From assembly GCA_964419055.1 (NCBI GenBank), contig CAYQNU010000007.1, forward strand, positions 1-64,000: 64,000 nucleotides of DNA, read 5' to 3'. Positions 9,482 to 19,737 of the stretch are shown one piece after another. The notes beneath the pieces were generated by a model. It worked only from the letters and a program-made list of their open reading frames with translations, made no database searches and had not been told where the DNA came from. The stretch's first letter is position 1, and the number at the start of each line of letters is the position of its first letter. The DNA is from CAYQNU01 sp964419055 (GTDB lineage: Bacteria > Bacteroidota > Bacteroidia > Flavobacteriales_D > Parvicellaceae). The translations under genes were made by a program, and so were the position numbers.

Positions 9482-10873
9482 ATGAAAAACACAATCTATT
9501 TATCCCTAATTTTTGTGTCTCTTTTTCAATTCTCACAGATTTTTTCTCAAGCAGACACCGCGAAGGGTGTTGTAGATAAAGCTAAAATTCAATATAAATT
9601 ATCGGAAGGTAAAACGGCCTACTATGCTTTTAATTATAGAGGAGCGCTTAACATTTATAGAGAAATATTAACAATTGATCCAAATTATTCCAAAGCTCAA
9701 TATGGTGTGGCGGAATGTCAATATGCCCTTAAGAATTTTAAAGCGGCTCTTAAAAATATTGAAGACGCTTATAGAGCGGATAAAGATGTAGATAAAGATG
9801 TAGAATATCTTTATGGGTGCATTTTGCATCAATTAGGTGATTTGGATAAAGCAGGGGTTCATTATGAGGCATTTAAAAAATCTTATGCAGATAATCCAAA
9901 GAAAATCGAAGATTACGATATTGATATGCTTCTGGCACAATTATCTTATGCAAAGGAACAAATCAAAACTCCTAATAAGGCAATAATTAGAAATGCTGGG
10001 TCTAATTTAAATACAAGTTTCCCAGAATATGCGCCATGCATTAGTCCAGATGGTAAAATGATTGTGTTGACGTCAAGAAGAGGAGATACTAAAGGTGGAG
10101 GAGTCGATGTAAATTTTGATCACTTATATTATTCAGATATTTACATTTCTACCTTTAATGAAGAAACCAAAGAGTGGGGTGAAGCTCTGCCAATAGATGG
10201 AAAAGTAAATACTGAATTTCATGATGGTGGTTTAAGTTTTTCTCCTGAAGGAGAATTGTTTATTTATAGAAATATTTTTGGAGCAACTCGAAGCGGAGAT
10301 ATTTATATATCAAAATTGAGTAGCTCTGGAAAATGGGGTGCTCCAAGAGAAGTTTTTGAAAAAGATAAAATAGGAAATAAAAAATTAAACAAATTAGTTA
10401 ATTCCACTTATTTTGAAAGTTCGGCAAGTATGACTGCTGATGGAAATTATTTTTACTTTGTTAGTGAAAGACCTGGAGGACAGGGACAAGCAGATATTTA
10501 TTACATTAAAAAGAATGGTAAATCTTGGACAGAACCAACAAGTGTGGGTTCAACCATAAATACTAATTCCGATGAAAAATGTGTTTTTGTTCACCCAAGT
10601 GGGAATTTATTATTTTTCTCAAGCAATGGTTATAAAGAAAGCCTTGGAAGCTATGATTTGTATTATTGTTATAAAGAAGATAATGGTAACTGGAGTAAAC
10701 CTGTAAATATGGGCTATCCAATAAATACAGTAAATGAAGAAAAAACCATTAGTGTTTCGGCAGATGGAAAAACGGCATACGTGGGTGCCTATTACACTAC
10801 TGACAGTAAAGGTGATGCAGATATTTTTATTATAGACATCTCATCGTTAAATTTAGATAAATACATTAAATAA
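9482..10873 (+). CDS. Secreted TPR and PD40 (WD40-like) repeat protein
   Basis: This 463-residue protein has a signal peptide (about 1-23), two or three tetratricopeptide repeats (about 35-150, with ALNIYREILTIDPNYSKAQYGVAECQ-type helices) and a beta-propeller built from PD40 repeats, seen as ISPDGKMIVLTSRR, FSPEGELFIYRN, TADGNYFYFVSERPGG and VHPSGNLLFFSSNG. The same TPR-PD40 order occurs in the T9SS proteins PorE and SprE-like proteins, but PorE also ends in an OmpA domain, which is absent here. It probably acts in the periplasm as a binding scaffold. The stop codon is only 8 bases before the M1 peptidase gene, suggesting co-expression. Confidence 0.8.
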   Translation: MKNTIYLSLIFVSLFQFSQIFSQADTAKGVVDKAKIQYKLSEGKTAYYAFNYRGALNIYREILTIDPNYSKAQYGVAECQYALKNFKAALKNIEDAYRADKDVDKDVEYLYGCILHQLGDLDKAGVHYEAFKKSYADNPKKIEDYDIDMLLAQLSYAKEQIKTPNKAIIRNAGSNLNTSFPEYAPCISPDGKMIVLTSRRGDTKGGGVDVNFDHLYYSDIYISTFNEETKEWGEALPIDGKVNTEFHDGGLSFSPEGELFIYRNIFGATRSGDIYISKLSSSGKWGAPREVFEKDKIGNKKLNKLVNSTYFESSASMTADGNYFYFVSERPGGQGQADIYYIKKNGKSWTEPTSVGSTINTNSDEKCVFVHPSGNLLFFSSNGYKESLGSYDLYYCYKEDNGNWSKPVNMGYPINTVNEEKTISVSADGKTAYVGAYYTTDSKGDADIFIIDISSLNLDKYIK

Positions 10874-10881
10874 TTGAAAAA

Positions 10882-13356
10882 ATGGTAATTAAATGGCATA
10901 TGCATACATCGCTCATTTGGTTATCCATATTTATATTTGGTTCATTATTTAATGCGCACTCTCAAACATGTCAGTATAAAAGACATGTTCATTGTTCTCA
11001 CCAAAATCTTGGGGTGCTTCAAAATCGCTTAACCAAAAGTAGCACAATAGATAACCTTAGAAGTGATACAATTGATATAAAGAACTATTCAATTTTCATT
11101 GATTTTAGTCAGGCGAATAATCAACAAATTGCAGGATCTTGCGAAATTCTTTTTACTGCCAAACAAAATAATATTTCCTCAATAAGCCTCGATTTATTGA
11201 AAATGAATATTGATTCTATAATTCAACAGAACCAATCTCTTTCATACAGCTATAATGATACATTGCTTATTGTTACCCTCAATCAATCTTTAACTACGGG
11301 TGATTTAGATAGTATAACTGTTTATTACAACGGCAGTCCTCAAGGTGACCCTTCAAACTGGGGAGGGTTTTATTTTCAAGGGAACTATTCGTATAATTTG
11401 GGGGTTGGATTTGGTGCTGATCCACATAATTATGGCCGAGTTTGGCATCCTTGTTTTGATAATTTTGTTGAAAGAGCTACCTATTCCATCACCCTCAAAA
11501 CACCTTCAGGCTTAAAGGGTTATGCCAATGGTTTGTTGACAAATTCAACCAATACAGGGACTCATCTTATCAATGAATGGCATTTAAATCAGGAAATACC
11601 AACCTATTTAGCATGTATCGCTAGTGCACCATATACTCAGGTGAATCAAACTTATGTGAGCACGCTTTTTGGCAATACGATTCCGGTTATGTTAGTTGCT
11701 GAACCAAATGATACCAATAATTTAAAAAGTTCATTTATAAACCTTTTTGGAGCAATTGAATCTTTTGAACAAAATTATGGACCTTACATGTGGGATAAAG
11801 TTGGATATCATTTGGTACCATTTAGTAGTGGGGCAATGGAGCACGCAACTCAAATAGCTTATCCTAAAGCAACAGCTACAGGCGGATTAACCTATGAAAC
11901 TTTGATGGCCCATGAATTAGCACATAGTTGGTGGGGAAATCTTGTGACATGTCGAACAGAGGGTGATATGTGGATAAACGAAGGAATGGCGTCCTATTCA
12001 GAACGTATTTTCTTGGAACATGTATATGGTTATACAAGCTATATAAACAGTATAAAAGCAAATCACAAAGACGTTTTATTGAACGCACATATTAGAGACC
12101 AAGGTTATTATGCTATACATGGCGTTCCACATGCCATAACCTATGGAGACCATAGCTATAACAAAGGTGCTGACGTGGCACACACTTTAAGAGGATATAT
12201 GGGTGATCAAGAATTTTTTGATGGATTACAAAGTTTTTTAGCTGCGAACCAGTTTCAAGATGTTGATGCATATAATTTTAGAGATCATTTAAACGCAAAT
12301 ACAGGTGTTGATGTAACTGATTTTTTTAATGATTGGGTTTTTAATGCTGGTTTTCCAGCATTTTATATCGACTCGATAACTTCCACTCCTTCAGGTAATG
12401 GGATTTTTGATGTAAAAATTTATGTTAAACAAAAACTTAAAGGAACAACTCAATATTTTAGTAATGTGCCAATGGAAATTACTTTTATGAAAGATGATTG
12501 GACTTCTCAAACACATACTTTTGATTGCTCAAATTCAAATACAGTTTTACAAATTACTTTACCTTTCATCCCTTCTTTTGCCTATTTTAATGGTGCTGAT
12601 AAAATAAGCCAAGCTGTTACAGGAGAAAATGTTCAAATAAATTCGCCCATTACTAAAGATTTGTCTTATCCAATGTTCCGTTTTACAACATCTTCTTTAA
12701 CTGACTCAGCATTAGTTAGAATAGAACATTATTGGGTGAGTCCAGATGCTCCGAAAAATTCTGAAACAGAATGGATGTACCACATTTCAAAAGAACGTTT
12801 TTGGAAAGTAGATGGTTTTTTTCCTGCTAATTTTCAAAGTGACGCTCGAATATTTTTTAATGGAAAAACGACTGTTGGCGCTAATTTAGACAACGAGCTT
12901 ACTTCGCTAACTGGTTTTCATGAAGACTCTCTCTTTGTTTTTCACAGATTGAATAGCGCTGATGATTGGCAAATAGTAATTGGAGCAACCATGCAAAGTT
13001 TGGGAAGTAAAACAGATGGATATGGATATTTTACATTAGATACACTTAAAAAAGGCGAGTATACTTTTGGTTGGAAAAAATCAACGTTGAGTTACGAATC
13101 TACTCAATCCAATACGCAAATATTCACTGTTTATCCCAATCCTTCTGCTACAAGCATTACTATTGATTTAATTGAAAATGTACATCCAGATATTAATTAT
13201 AAAGTCTTCGATATGAGCGGAAAATTGTTGATGACTGGAGTGCTTAGCTCAACAAAAACGCTATTGGAAATGGAAAATTTACCCAAAGGAATGTATATTC
13301 TTCAATTAACCAATGAAACAGAATATTTTGGACATAAATCTTTTATTAAAAATTAA
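10882..13356 (+). CDS. Secreted M1 family aminopeptidase with T9SS sorting domain
   Basis: This 824-residue zinc metallopeptidase has a signal peptide ending near HSQT. Its M1 catalytic domain carries HELAHSWWGN (His344, Glu345, His348) and the third zinc ligand Glu367 in NEGMASYSE, the exact HExxH-18-E spacing. The exopeptidase motif reads GAMEH rather than the classical GAMEN. The C-terminus (about 745-824) is a T9SS type A sorting domain starting VYPNPSATSITID and ending with a GMYILQL strand. It is predicted to remove N-terminal amino acids from peptides at the cell surface or in the medium. It directly follows the TPR/PD40 gene. Confidence 0.93.
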   Translation: MVIKWHMHTSLIWLSIFIFGSLFNAHSQTCQYKRHVHCSHQNLGVLQNRLTKSSTIDNLRSDTIDIKNYSIFIDFSQANNQQIAGSCEILFTAKQNNISSISLDLLKMNIDSIIQQNQSLSYSYNDTLLIVTLNQSLTTGDLDSITVYYNGSPQGDPSNWGGFYFQGNYSYNLGVGFGADPHNYGRVWHPCFDNFVERATYSITLKTPSGLKGYANGLLTNSTNTGTHLINEWHLNQEIPTYLACIASAPYTQVNQTYVSTLFGNTIPVMLVAEPNDTNNLKSSFINLFGAIESFEQNYGPYMWDKVGYHLVPFSSGAMEHATQIAYPKATATGGLTYETLMAHELAHSWWGNLVTCRTEGDMWINEGMASYSERIFLEHVYGYTSYINSIKANHKDVLLNAHIRDQGYYAIHGVPHAITYGDHSYNKGADVAHTLRGYMGDQEFFDGLQSFLAANQFQDVDAYNFRDHLNANTGVDVTDFFNDWVFNAGFPAFYIDSITSTPSGNGIFDVKIYVKQKLKGTTQYFSNVPMEITFMKDDWTSQTHTFDCSNSNTVLQITLPFIPSFAYFNGADKISQAVTGENVQINSPITKDLSYPMFRFTTSSLTDSALVRIEHYWVSPDAPKNSETEWMYHISKERFWKVDGFFPANFQSDARIFFNGKTTVGANLDNELTSLTGFHEDSLFVFHRLNSADDWQIVIGATMQSLGSKTDGYGYFTLDTLKKGEYTFGWKKSTLSYESTQSNTQIFTVYPNPSATSITIDLIENVHPDINYKVFDMSGKLLMTGVLSSTKTLLEMENLPKGMYILQLTNETEYFGHKSFIKN

Positions 13357-13371
13357 TCAATTCATAAGATA

Positions 13372-13962
13372 GTGTTTTTAGAAAGAAAAGGAAATAAAAA
13401 GCAACACAAAGGATGGATTGAAGTAATCTGTGGGTCTATGTTTTCGGGTAAAACAGAAGAACTTATACGTAGGTTAAAAAGAGCTGAATTTGCGCAACAA
13501 AAAGTTGAAATATTTAAACCTGCGGTGGATGTAAGGTATGATGAAAATGATGTGGTTAGCCACCAAGGCACAACAATAACTTCTACCCCTGTTGAATCCG
13601 CATCTTCTATATTATTAATGGTTTCTGATGTTGATGTTGTTGGAATAGATGAAGCTCAGTTCTTTGATAATGAGTTGCCCTCCGTTTGTCAAAAATTGGC
13701 TAATTCTGGAATAAGAGTGGTTGTGGCTGGATTAGATATGGATTTTTTGGGAAATCCTTTTGGACCAATGCCAGCCCTTATGGCCAATGCTGAATATGTG
13801 AGTAAAGTTCACGCCATTTGTTTAAGCTGCGGTGATTTAGCTCAATTTTCTTTCCGTAAAACGAATAATAATGCCATTGTCTTTCTGGGAGAAACCAATG
13901 AATACGCTCCACTTTGCAGAAAATGCTATACTGAAGCAACGTCTCAACAAAATACAAAGTAA
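13372..13962 (+). CDS. tdk: Thymidine kinase
   Basis: The 196-residue enzyme phosphorylates thymidine to dTMP in the salvage pathway. It has the P-loop GSMFSGKTEEL (about residues 22-32), the DEAQFF segment, and the two CxxC pairs of the type II zinc site, CLSCG and CRKC. The start is GTG, 15 bases after the M1 gene; the next in-frame ATG falls inside the P-loop, so GTG is required. It is followed after 3 bases by murF-alr. Confidence 0.96.
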   Translation: MFLERKGNKKQHKGWIEVICGSMFSGKTEELIRRLKRAEFAQQKVEIFKPAVDVRYDENDVVSHQGTTITSTPVESASSILLMVSDVDVVGIDEAQFFDNELPSVCQKLANSGIRVVVAGLDMDFLGNPFGPMPALMANAEYVSKVHAICLSCGDLAQFSFRKTNNNAIVFLGETNEYAPLCRKCYTEATSQQNTK

Positions 13963-13965
13963 TTC

Positions 13966-16344
13966 ATGACCCTAAATTTCACTAGCGCTCTTATCAAAAA
14001 CATTTTGCAATGCGAAATATTGGGGGTTGATGCAGAATATTCTATTCATCAAATAGTTACCGACAGTAGAAATTATTTTGGAGAAAGTGAATCGCTTTTC
14101 GTTGCAATAAAAGGACTGCTTCATGATGGCCATGGCCACGTCAAGGAGTTGTATAATAAAGGTGTATGTTGTTTTATTATTGAACATGATATTGACATTA
14201 ATTTAATGCCGAATGCTCAATTTTTTAAAGTAGATAATAGTCTAACGGCATTACAAAAAATAGCGCATTATCATAGAAAACAATTCACTTATCCGGTAAT
14301 TGCCATCACAGGGAGTAATGGAAAAACTATAGTAAAAGAGTGGTTGTATCAATTGCTAAAAGGTAAATACAGTATCATTAGAAGTCCAAAAAGCTTTAAT
14401 TCCCAATTGGGTGTCCCTCTTTCGCTGCTTCAAATGACAAACAAGCATAATCTTGCTATTATTGAAGCAGGAGTTTCAGAGCCAGGAGAAATGGCTATAT
14501 TGGCTGATATAATTGAACCAACTTATGGTGTTTTAACATCTATTGGAACGGCACATTCAGAAAATTTTGATTCGGAAGAGCAAATTTATAATGAAAAAGT
14601 AAAACTTTTTTCTTCAACAATTTGGTTTCATAATTTTAACGATAATAAAAAATACACAACAACTATAGTTAAAAAGAATCGTCAAACTTCATTAAGTATT
14701 AATTATCACGAAACGAAAGTTTTTGTTACCATACCATTTGAAGATGAAGCATCCATACATAATGCAACAACTTGTGCTCTCGTTGCTTTAAAATTAGGAA
14801 TAAGCCCTTTAATAATAGAAACCGAATTGGAGCGGTTACCACAAATTGCTCTTCGTCTAGAAACTCGAAAAGGTAAAAACAATACCTCAATAATTGACGA
14901 TAGCTACAGTAACGATGTGCCATCTCTAAAAATTGCGCTGGATTATTTGACAAAACAAGATCATCATGCCCAAAAAATAGTAATTCTTTCTGATTTACAA
15001 CAAGAAAAACAGCATCCAACGGAGCTTTATTTTCAAATTGCTCAAATGTTAAATGAGCGAAAATTAACTCAAGTCTTAGCTGTGGGACAGGTTATTTCTA
15101 ACTTTAAAAATTTATTTGAAAACAGTGTCTTTTTTGAAAACACCTCCGATTGTATCGAATTTTTAAAAGGAAATCCCCCTAGTAATGCGTCAATTTTATT
15201 AAAAGGGGCTCGTGTTTTTCAATTCGAAAAAATAGGAAAATTATTAGAAGAAAAAACACACGAAACCCGATTAACTATTGATTTAAGTGCTTTAAGAAAT
15301 AATATAAGTGTTTACAAAAGTTTGCTAAAACCTAACACTCGATTATTATGTATGATAAAAGCTTTTGGTTATGGGACGGGCAGCAAGGAGATAGGTAGTG
15401 TTTTAGCTAAAAATAATGTTGATTATTTTGGGGTTGCCTATGCAGATGAAGGAGTTGAATTAAGAAAAGAAGGTATAAAAACTCCCGTCATAGTCATGAA
15501 TGCAGAAGAAGGCTCATTTGATGAAATAATTGCGCATAATTTAGAACCTTCCATCTATAGTTTTAGGCAATTAGATAAATTTATCCGTGCATTAATAGAT
15601 CATCAAATTAAGTCTTACCCTGTTCATATTAAGATAGACACAGGTATGCGAAGATTGGGTTTCTTAACCGATGATGTGGATGAATTGATAAATGCCATTA
15701 CTTCACAACCTGAAGTCAGAATAAAAAGTGTATTCAGTCATTTAGCCGCTGCAGATAATCCCAATGAAGATGTGTTTACCCAAAAACAGATTCAAATATT
15801 TGATTATTGCGCCCAAAAACTGGAAACGGGTTTAGGGTATACTTTTTTTAAACACATTCTAAATACATCTGGAATAGAACGTTTTCCAAATGCACATTAT
15901 GATATGGTGCGTTTAGGGCTTGGATTATATGGAAGTTCAGATACCATTAAAACGCTTGAACCCGTAGGAACATTATCGAGCGTTATTTCTCAAATAAAGA
16001 CGGTAAAAAAAGGTGAATCTGTAGGATATTCGCGCAACCAATATGCATTGGAGGATACTACGATAGGAGTTATACCTATTGGTTATGCTGATGGTTTTTC
16101 TCGTAGATTAAGCAAAGGTTTGGGTAATGTTTGGGTAAATGGTAAATTAGCTCCAACTATTGGTAATGTTTGTATGGATATGACTATGATAAATTTGAAT
16201 GGAATTGTTGCCAAAGAGGGTGATGAAGTTGAAATATTTGGAAGAAATAGACCCATACAAGATTTAGCAAAAGAATTGGAAACCATTACCTATGAAATAA
16301 TGACTACGGTTTCTCACAGAGTAGTGAGGGTTTATGTAGATTAA
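13966..16344 (+). CDS. murF-alr: Bifunctional MurF ligase / alanine racemase
   Basis: This 792-residue fusion joins two peptidoglycan enzymes. Residues about 1-430 are UDP-MurNAc-tripeptide:D-Ala-D-Ala ligase, with the ATP loop ITGSNGKT and IDDSYSNDVPSL. Residues about 435-792 are a PLP-dependent alanine racemase, with Lys465 in MIKAFGYG and IGYADGFSRRL, GNVCMDMTM and SHRVVRVY near the end. The fusion is known from Bacteroidota and couples D-alanine supply to its use. In the ligase half the loop reads GKTIVKEW where many relatives have GKT-T-K-E, a conservative change. The gene follows tdk by 3 bases. Confidence 0.95.
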   Translation: MTLNFTSALIKNILQCEILGVDAEYSIHQIVTDSRNYFGESESLFVAIKGLLHDGHGHVKELYNKGVCCFIIEHDIDINLMPNAQFFKVDNSLTALQKIAHYHRKQFTYPVIAITGSNGKTIVKEWLYQLLKGKYSIIRSPKSFNSQLGVPLSLLQMTNKHNLAIIEAGVSEPGEMAILADIIEPTYGVLTSIGTAHSENFDSEEQIYNEKVKLFSSTIWFHNFNDNKKYTTTIVKKNRQTSLSINYHETKVFVTIPFEDEASIHNATTCALVALKLGISPLIIETELERLPQIALRLETRKGKNNTSIIDDSYSNDVPSLKIALDYLTKQDHHAQKIVILSDLQQEKQHPTELYFQIAQMLNERKLTQVLAVGQVISNFKNLFENSVFFENTSDCIEFLKGNPPSNASILLKGARVFQFEKIGKLLEEKTHETRLTIDLSALRNNISVYKSLLKPNTRLLCMIKAFGYGTGSKEIGSVLAKNNVDYFGVAYADEGVELRKEGIKTPVIVMNAEEGSFDEIIAHNLEPSIYSFRQLDKFIRALIDHQIKSYPVHIKIDTGMRRLGFLTDDVDELINAITSQPEVRIKSVFSHLAAADNPNEDVFTQKQIQIFDYCAQKLETGLGYTFFKHILNTSGIERFPNAHYDMVRLGLGLYGSSDTIKTLEPVGTLSSVISQIKTVKKGESVGYSRNQYALEDTTIGVIPIGYADGFSRRLSKGLGNVWVNGKLAPTIGNVCMDMTMINLNGIVAKEGDEVEIFGRNRPIQDLAKELETITYEIMTTVSHRVVRVYVD

Positions 16345-16424
16345 TATATGTAGTTAGAAGTTCTGCCTACAAGTAATCACATTTTTTTCTGATTTATGTC
16401 ATACTGTTCGTTTTTCAAAAGAAG

Positions 16425-16433
16425 TTACTTTGC
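16425..16433 (+). promoter_or_regulatory. Putative -7 element upstream of the copper ATPase gene
   Basis: TTACTTTGC differs from TAnnTTTGC by one base and lies 14 bases before the ATG of the ATPase gene. I see no clear FNR- or CRP-type palindrome in the 102-base gap. Confidence 0.3.
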
Positions 16434-16446
16434 GTAAATTTTTAAA

Positions 16447-18840
16447 ATGGCAAATTGTAAACATTGTGGAAATGAATGTGCTGAGGATACAGTAATAAAG
16501 GAAGAATTAACTTTTTGCTGTATTGGATGTAAAACGGTATATGAAATTCTTAATGATAATAATTTAGGTGATTTTTATGCCAAAAGTGGACTAGCAGGAA
16601 GTAAGGTTATAGATACCGACTTTGAGAAATTCGCCATTTTAGATGATTCCGTAATTAGAACTCGTTATGTACTTTTCGAAGATCAGAACATCGCAAAAAT
16701 AAAATTTAAATTACCTCAAATACATTGTAGTGCTTGCATTTGGTTGCTCGAACATTTATCTCGATTGAATCCTGCTATTCAATCTTCGATGGTACATTTT
16801 ACCAAAAAAGAGGCAACCATAACGATCTTGAAAGAGGGTATGAGTGTAAGAAAATTGGCCGAATTGCTAGCATCGATTGGTTATGAACCGTTTTTACAAG
16901 ATAATACTGCCTCTGAAAAAGCAAACGAGGAACGCTATCAACGTAAAAATACCTTGGTCATAAAAATAGCTGTTGCTGGGTTTTGTTTTGGCAATATTAT
17001 GCTTTTTGCTTTTCCAGAATATTTAGGATTGGAAGCAGATGCTTTTAAAAATTTCTTTGCTTATTTATCCATGGCACTTTCTTTTCCTGTTTTGTTTTAT
17101 TCGGGTTGGGATTATCTAAAAAACGGTTTTTTGAGTGTTAAACAACGCTACATGAATATGGATGTACCCATTGCGTTGGGTATAATTGCCTTGTTTTTGA
17201 GGAGTAGCTATGAAGTTGTTTTTGAAGTCGGTCCAGGCTATTTTGATTCGTTAGCTGGACTCATTTTCTTTATGCTTTCGGGTAAATGGTTTCAAGAAAA
17301 AACATATAAAACACTCTCCTTTGAACGCGATTATAAATCCTATTTTCCTTTATCCGCTTCAAAAGTAACGGCAGACGGTATTGTGCCCACTAAGTTAGAA
17401 GATTTGAAGGTGGGGGATATTATAAGAGTCAAAAATCAAGAATTGATTCCAGCAGATGGTGTAATTTATAAAGGAGAAGGGTCTTTAGATTATAGTTTTG
17501 TAACGGGTGAATCTGTTTTAGTAAACAAGGTAAAAGAAGAGACTGTTTTTGCAGGAGGAAAACAATGCGGTAAAGAAATTGAAATTATTTTGACCAAAAG
17601 ACCTGATAATTCTTATTTAACCCAATTATGGAATCAAGATGTCTTTAAAAAAGGAGCCGAAGCAAAGTCTGTATCTCATTTGGCAAATACCGTTAGTAAA
17701 TATTTTACACTGGTAATTATTATCATTACGATAATTACTGGGGTTTATTGGCAGATGACCGACCCTACCAAAATGTGGCAAGCTATTACAGCCGTATTAA
17801 TCATTACATGTCCTTGTGCGTTTGCATTGAGCATTCCTTTTACGTTTGGCAACGGCATTCGAATTTTATCCAAACAAGGAGTATTTCTTAAAAATGCTCA
17901 AATCATCGAAAAAATGGCACACGTTGATACCGCTGTTTTTGATAAAACCGGTACGCTTACCAATCGTAATTTTAATGAGATACACTATAAAGGCGACCCA
18001 TTGACTGATTTTGAGTTGCAATTATTAAAAACCGCTGTTTCACAGTCCTCACATCCGCTGAGCTCATCAATTAATTTAGCTTTGAATTCAGTTTTACCGC
18101 TTGAAAATAACGATTATACTTTTATGGAATATCCCGGTTTGGGAACAGAATTACATTATCATGAACATACGCTTAAAATTGGAAATGCGGACTTTACAAA
18201 TGCTGTTTCCAAAAATAGTGATGAGGTGAAAAATCAAACGTTGGTCTATTTAAATTTTAACGGCATTGTAGTTGGTCATTATGTTTTTGCAGCCTCCTTG
18301 CGTGAAGGGATAACAGAACTCATCGCAAAATTTAATTCAAATGGATATTATACTGCGGTATTGAGCGGTGATAGTAATGAGCGAGAAAAAGTTTTGATGC
18401 AAAAAATAGGTGTGCAATCAGTTCATTTTAACTGCTCACCTCATGATAAGTTGGCCCGAATTGAAGAATATCAACGTCAAAATCATCAAGTACTTATGGT
18501 AGGCGATGGGTTGAATGATTCGGGCGCCTTAAAGCAAAGTGATGTGGGAATAGCTGTAGCCGATGACATCAATTATTTTGTCCCAGCTTGTGATGTTATA
18601 ATGGACGGAAAAAAACTACCTATATTAGACAAAATAATACAGTATTCTAAAAGTTCTAAAAATGTGGTTTTGGCCAGTTTTATAGTATCATTCTTATACA
18701 ATATAGTTGGATTGTCTTTTGCTATAAGCGCACAGCTATCACCTGTTGTTGCGGCTATTTTGATGCCGTTGAGCTCGATAAGTGTGGTTACTTTTGCTAC
18801 TGTTATGACTAATTATTTTGGAAGAAAGTATTTTGGGTAA
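16447..18840 (+). CDS. CcoI/FixI-type copper-transporting P-type ATPase
   Basis: This 797-residue inner membrane pump starts with a cysteine cluster (CKHCGNEC and FCCIGCKTVYE) found in CcoI/FixI proteins, then an HMA metal-binding domain with HCSACIW (Cys94, Cys97). Eight membrane helices follow, with the ion-binding motif CPC (Cys455, Cys457), the phosphorylation site DKTGT (Asp499), SSHPLS and MVGDGLNDSGAL. CcoI proteins move copper out of the cytoplasm for assembly of cbb3 cytochrome oxidase. Here neither ccoS nor ccoNOP follows: the next gene is convergent and unrelated. The copper role is therefore inferred from family features only. Confidence 0.88.
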   Translation: MANCKHCGNECAEDTVIKEELTFCCIGCKTVYEILNDNNLGDFYAKSGLAGSKVIDTDFEKFAILDDSVIRTRYVLFEDQNIAKIKFKLPQIHCSACIWLLEHLSRLNPAIQSSMVHFTKKEATITILKEGMSVRKLAELLASIGYEPFLQDNTASEKANEERYQRKNTLVIKIAVAGFCFGNIMLFAFPEYLGLEADAFKNFFAYLSMALSFPVLFYSGWDYLKNGFLSVKQRYMNMDVPIALGIIALFLRSSYEVVFEVGPGYFDSLAGLIFFMLSGKWFQEKTYKTLSFERDYKSYFPLSASKVTADGIVPTKLEDLKVGDIIRVKNQELIPADGVIYKGEGSLDYSFVTGESVLVNKVKEETVFAGGKQCGKEIEIILTKRPDNSYLTQLWNQDVFKKGAEAKSVSHLANTVSKYFTLVIIIITIITGVYWQMTDPTKMWQAITAVLIITCPCAFALSIPFTFGNGIRILSKQGVFLKNAQIIEKMAHVDTAVFDKTGTLTNRNFNEIHYKGDPLTDFELQLLKTAVSQSSHPLSSSINLALNSVLPLENNDYTFMEYPGLGTELHYHEHTLKIGNADFTNAVSKNSDEVKNQTLVYLNFNGIVVGHYVFAASLREGITELIAKFNSNGYYTAVLSGDSNEREKVLMQKIGVQSVHFNCSPHDKLARIEEYQRQNHQVLMVGDGLNDSGALKQSDVGIAVADDINYFVPACDVIMDGKKLPILDKIIQYSKSSKNVVLASFIVSFLYNIVGLSFAISAQLSPVVAAILMPLSSISVVTFATVMTNYFGRKYFG

Positions 18841-18852
18841 AGGAGGTTTGAT

Positions 18853-19206
18853 TTAAATTAACTCTAACTCAATACGTACTTTTTTAGGAAGGTTTTCGAC
18901 CACCAAATCATAGGAATTCTTTATCCACATATAGATCATTTGATCACTCACAGAACCATCTAAATAAACCGTATTCCAATGCTGTTTGTTCATGTGATAT
19001 CCTGCTACTACAGCTGGGTATTGTTCTCTTAAATGTATTGCCAATTCAGGGTCACATTTTAAATTGATGGAACCAAAAGTATCCACATCACATAATGCAA
19101 ATAATTTGCCTGCCACTTTAAAAACCAATGTTTTTTCATCAAATGGAAATTCTTCTGTAACCGCTTTTAAGGATATACAATACGATCGGTATTCTTCAAT
19201 ATTCAT
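18853..19206 (-). CDS. MmcQ/YjbR family protein
   Basis: The 117-residue protein has the double-wing fold signature of MmcQ/YjbR: an N-terminal SYCISLKAVTEEFPF, then VFKVAGKLFALCDVD, LKCDPELAIHLREQYPAV and a C-terminal WNTVYLDG followed by an IKNSYDLVVENLPKK helix. Family members are called DNA-binding or similar to phosphoribosylglycinamide fold proteins, but the true function is unsettled. The stop codon is 12 bases from that of the convergent ATPase gene, and the gene lies 12 bases downstream of the Lrp-type regulator on the same strand, so it is likely co-transcribed with it. Confidence 0.88.
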   Translation of the reverse strand: MNIEEYRSYCISLKAVTEEFPFDEKTLVFKVAGKLFALCDVDTFGSINLKCDPELAIHLREQYPAVVAGYHMNKQHWNTVYLDGSVSDQMIYMWIKNSYDLVVENLPKKVRIELELI

Positions 19207-19218
19207 AACCCACTAAAT

Positions 19219-19713
19219 CTATATTTTTGGAGAAGCTTTTTTGCCATAATTATAATTTACAGGCAATACAGGCGTTGATTTGATAGTAGAAAGAACTACC
19301 ATCGTTTGCATTTGTCTAATTTCTTCAATATTACTTAACTTTTCGGTTATTAATTTATCAAAAGCGGGAATATCGGCTACAATAACTTTAAGTTGATAAT
19401 CAAAATTTCCGGTCAACTGATGACACTCGACAATATTGTCGATATCGTTGATTTGTTTTATAAAATTTTGAATGGCATTATTGATTTGACGGGTCAAAGA
19501 AACTTGAATTAGGGCCGTAAAACCTAAACCCAGTTCTTGCATGTTTACTTTAGCATGATAGCTTTCAATCATACCTGATTTTTCTAATCGTTGAACCCTT
19601 CCTAAAGTAGGGGCGGGAGATAAACCAATTTTTTTACTCAGCTCAATATTTGTAATTTTGCTGTTTTCCTGTAATTCTTTAAGAATTTTTAGGTCAATTT
19701 TATCTACTTTCAT
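19219..19713 (-). CDS. Lrp/AsnC family transcriptional regulator
   Basis: The 164-residue protein has an N-terminal winged helix-turn-helix (about 1-60: DLKILKELQENSKITNIELSKKIGLS, then RVQRLEKSGMI) and a C-terminal RAM/AsnC ligand-binding domain (about 65-150) with NIVECHQLTGNFDYQLKV. Such proteins sense amino acids and form octamers on DNA. It is probably the first gene of a two-gene unit with the MmcQ gene. A well-spaced promoter lies upstream, shared with the divergent hydrolase gene region, so autoregulation is plausible. Confidence 0.93.
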   Translation of the reverse strand: MKVDKIDLKILKELQENSKITNIELSKKIGLSPAPTLGRVQRLEKSGMIESYHAKVNMQELGLGFTALIQVSLTRQINNAIQNFIKQINDIDNIVECHQLTGNFDYQLKVIVADIPAFDKLITEKLSNIEEIRQMQTMVVLSTIKSTPVLPVNYNYGKKASPKI

Positions 19714-19737
19714 AGTTGGTTTCGATTTTTAATTAAA

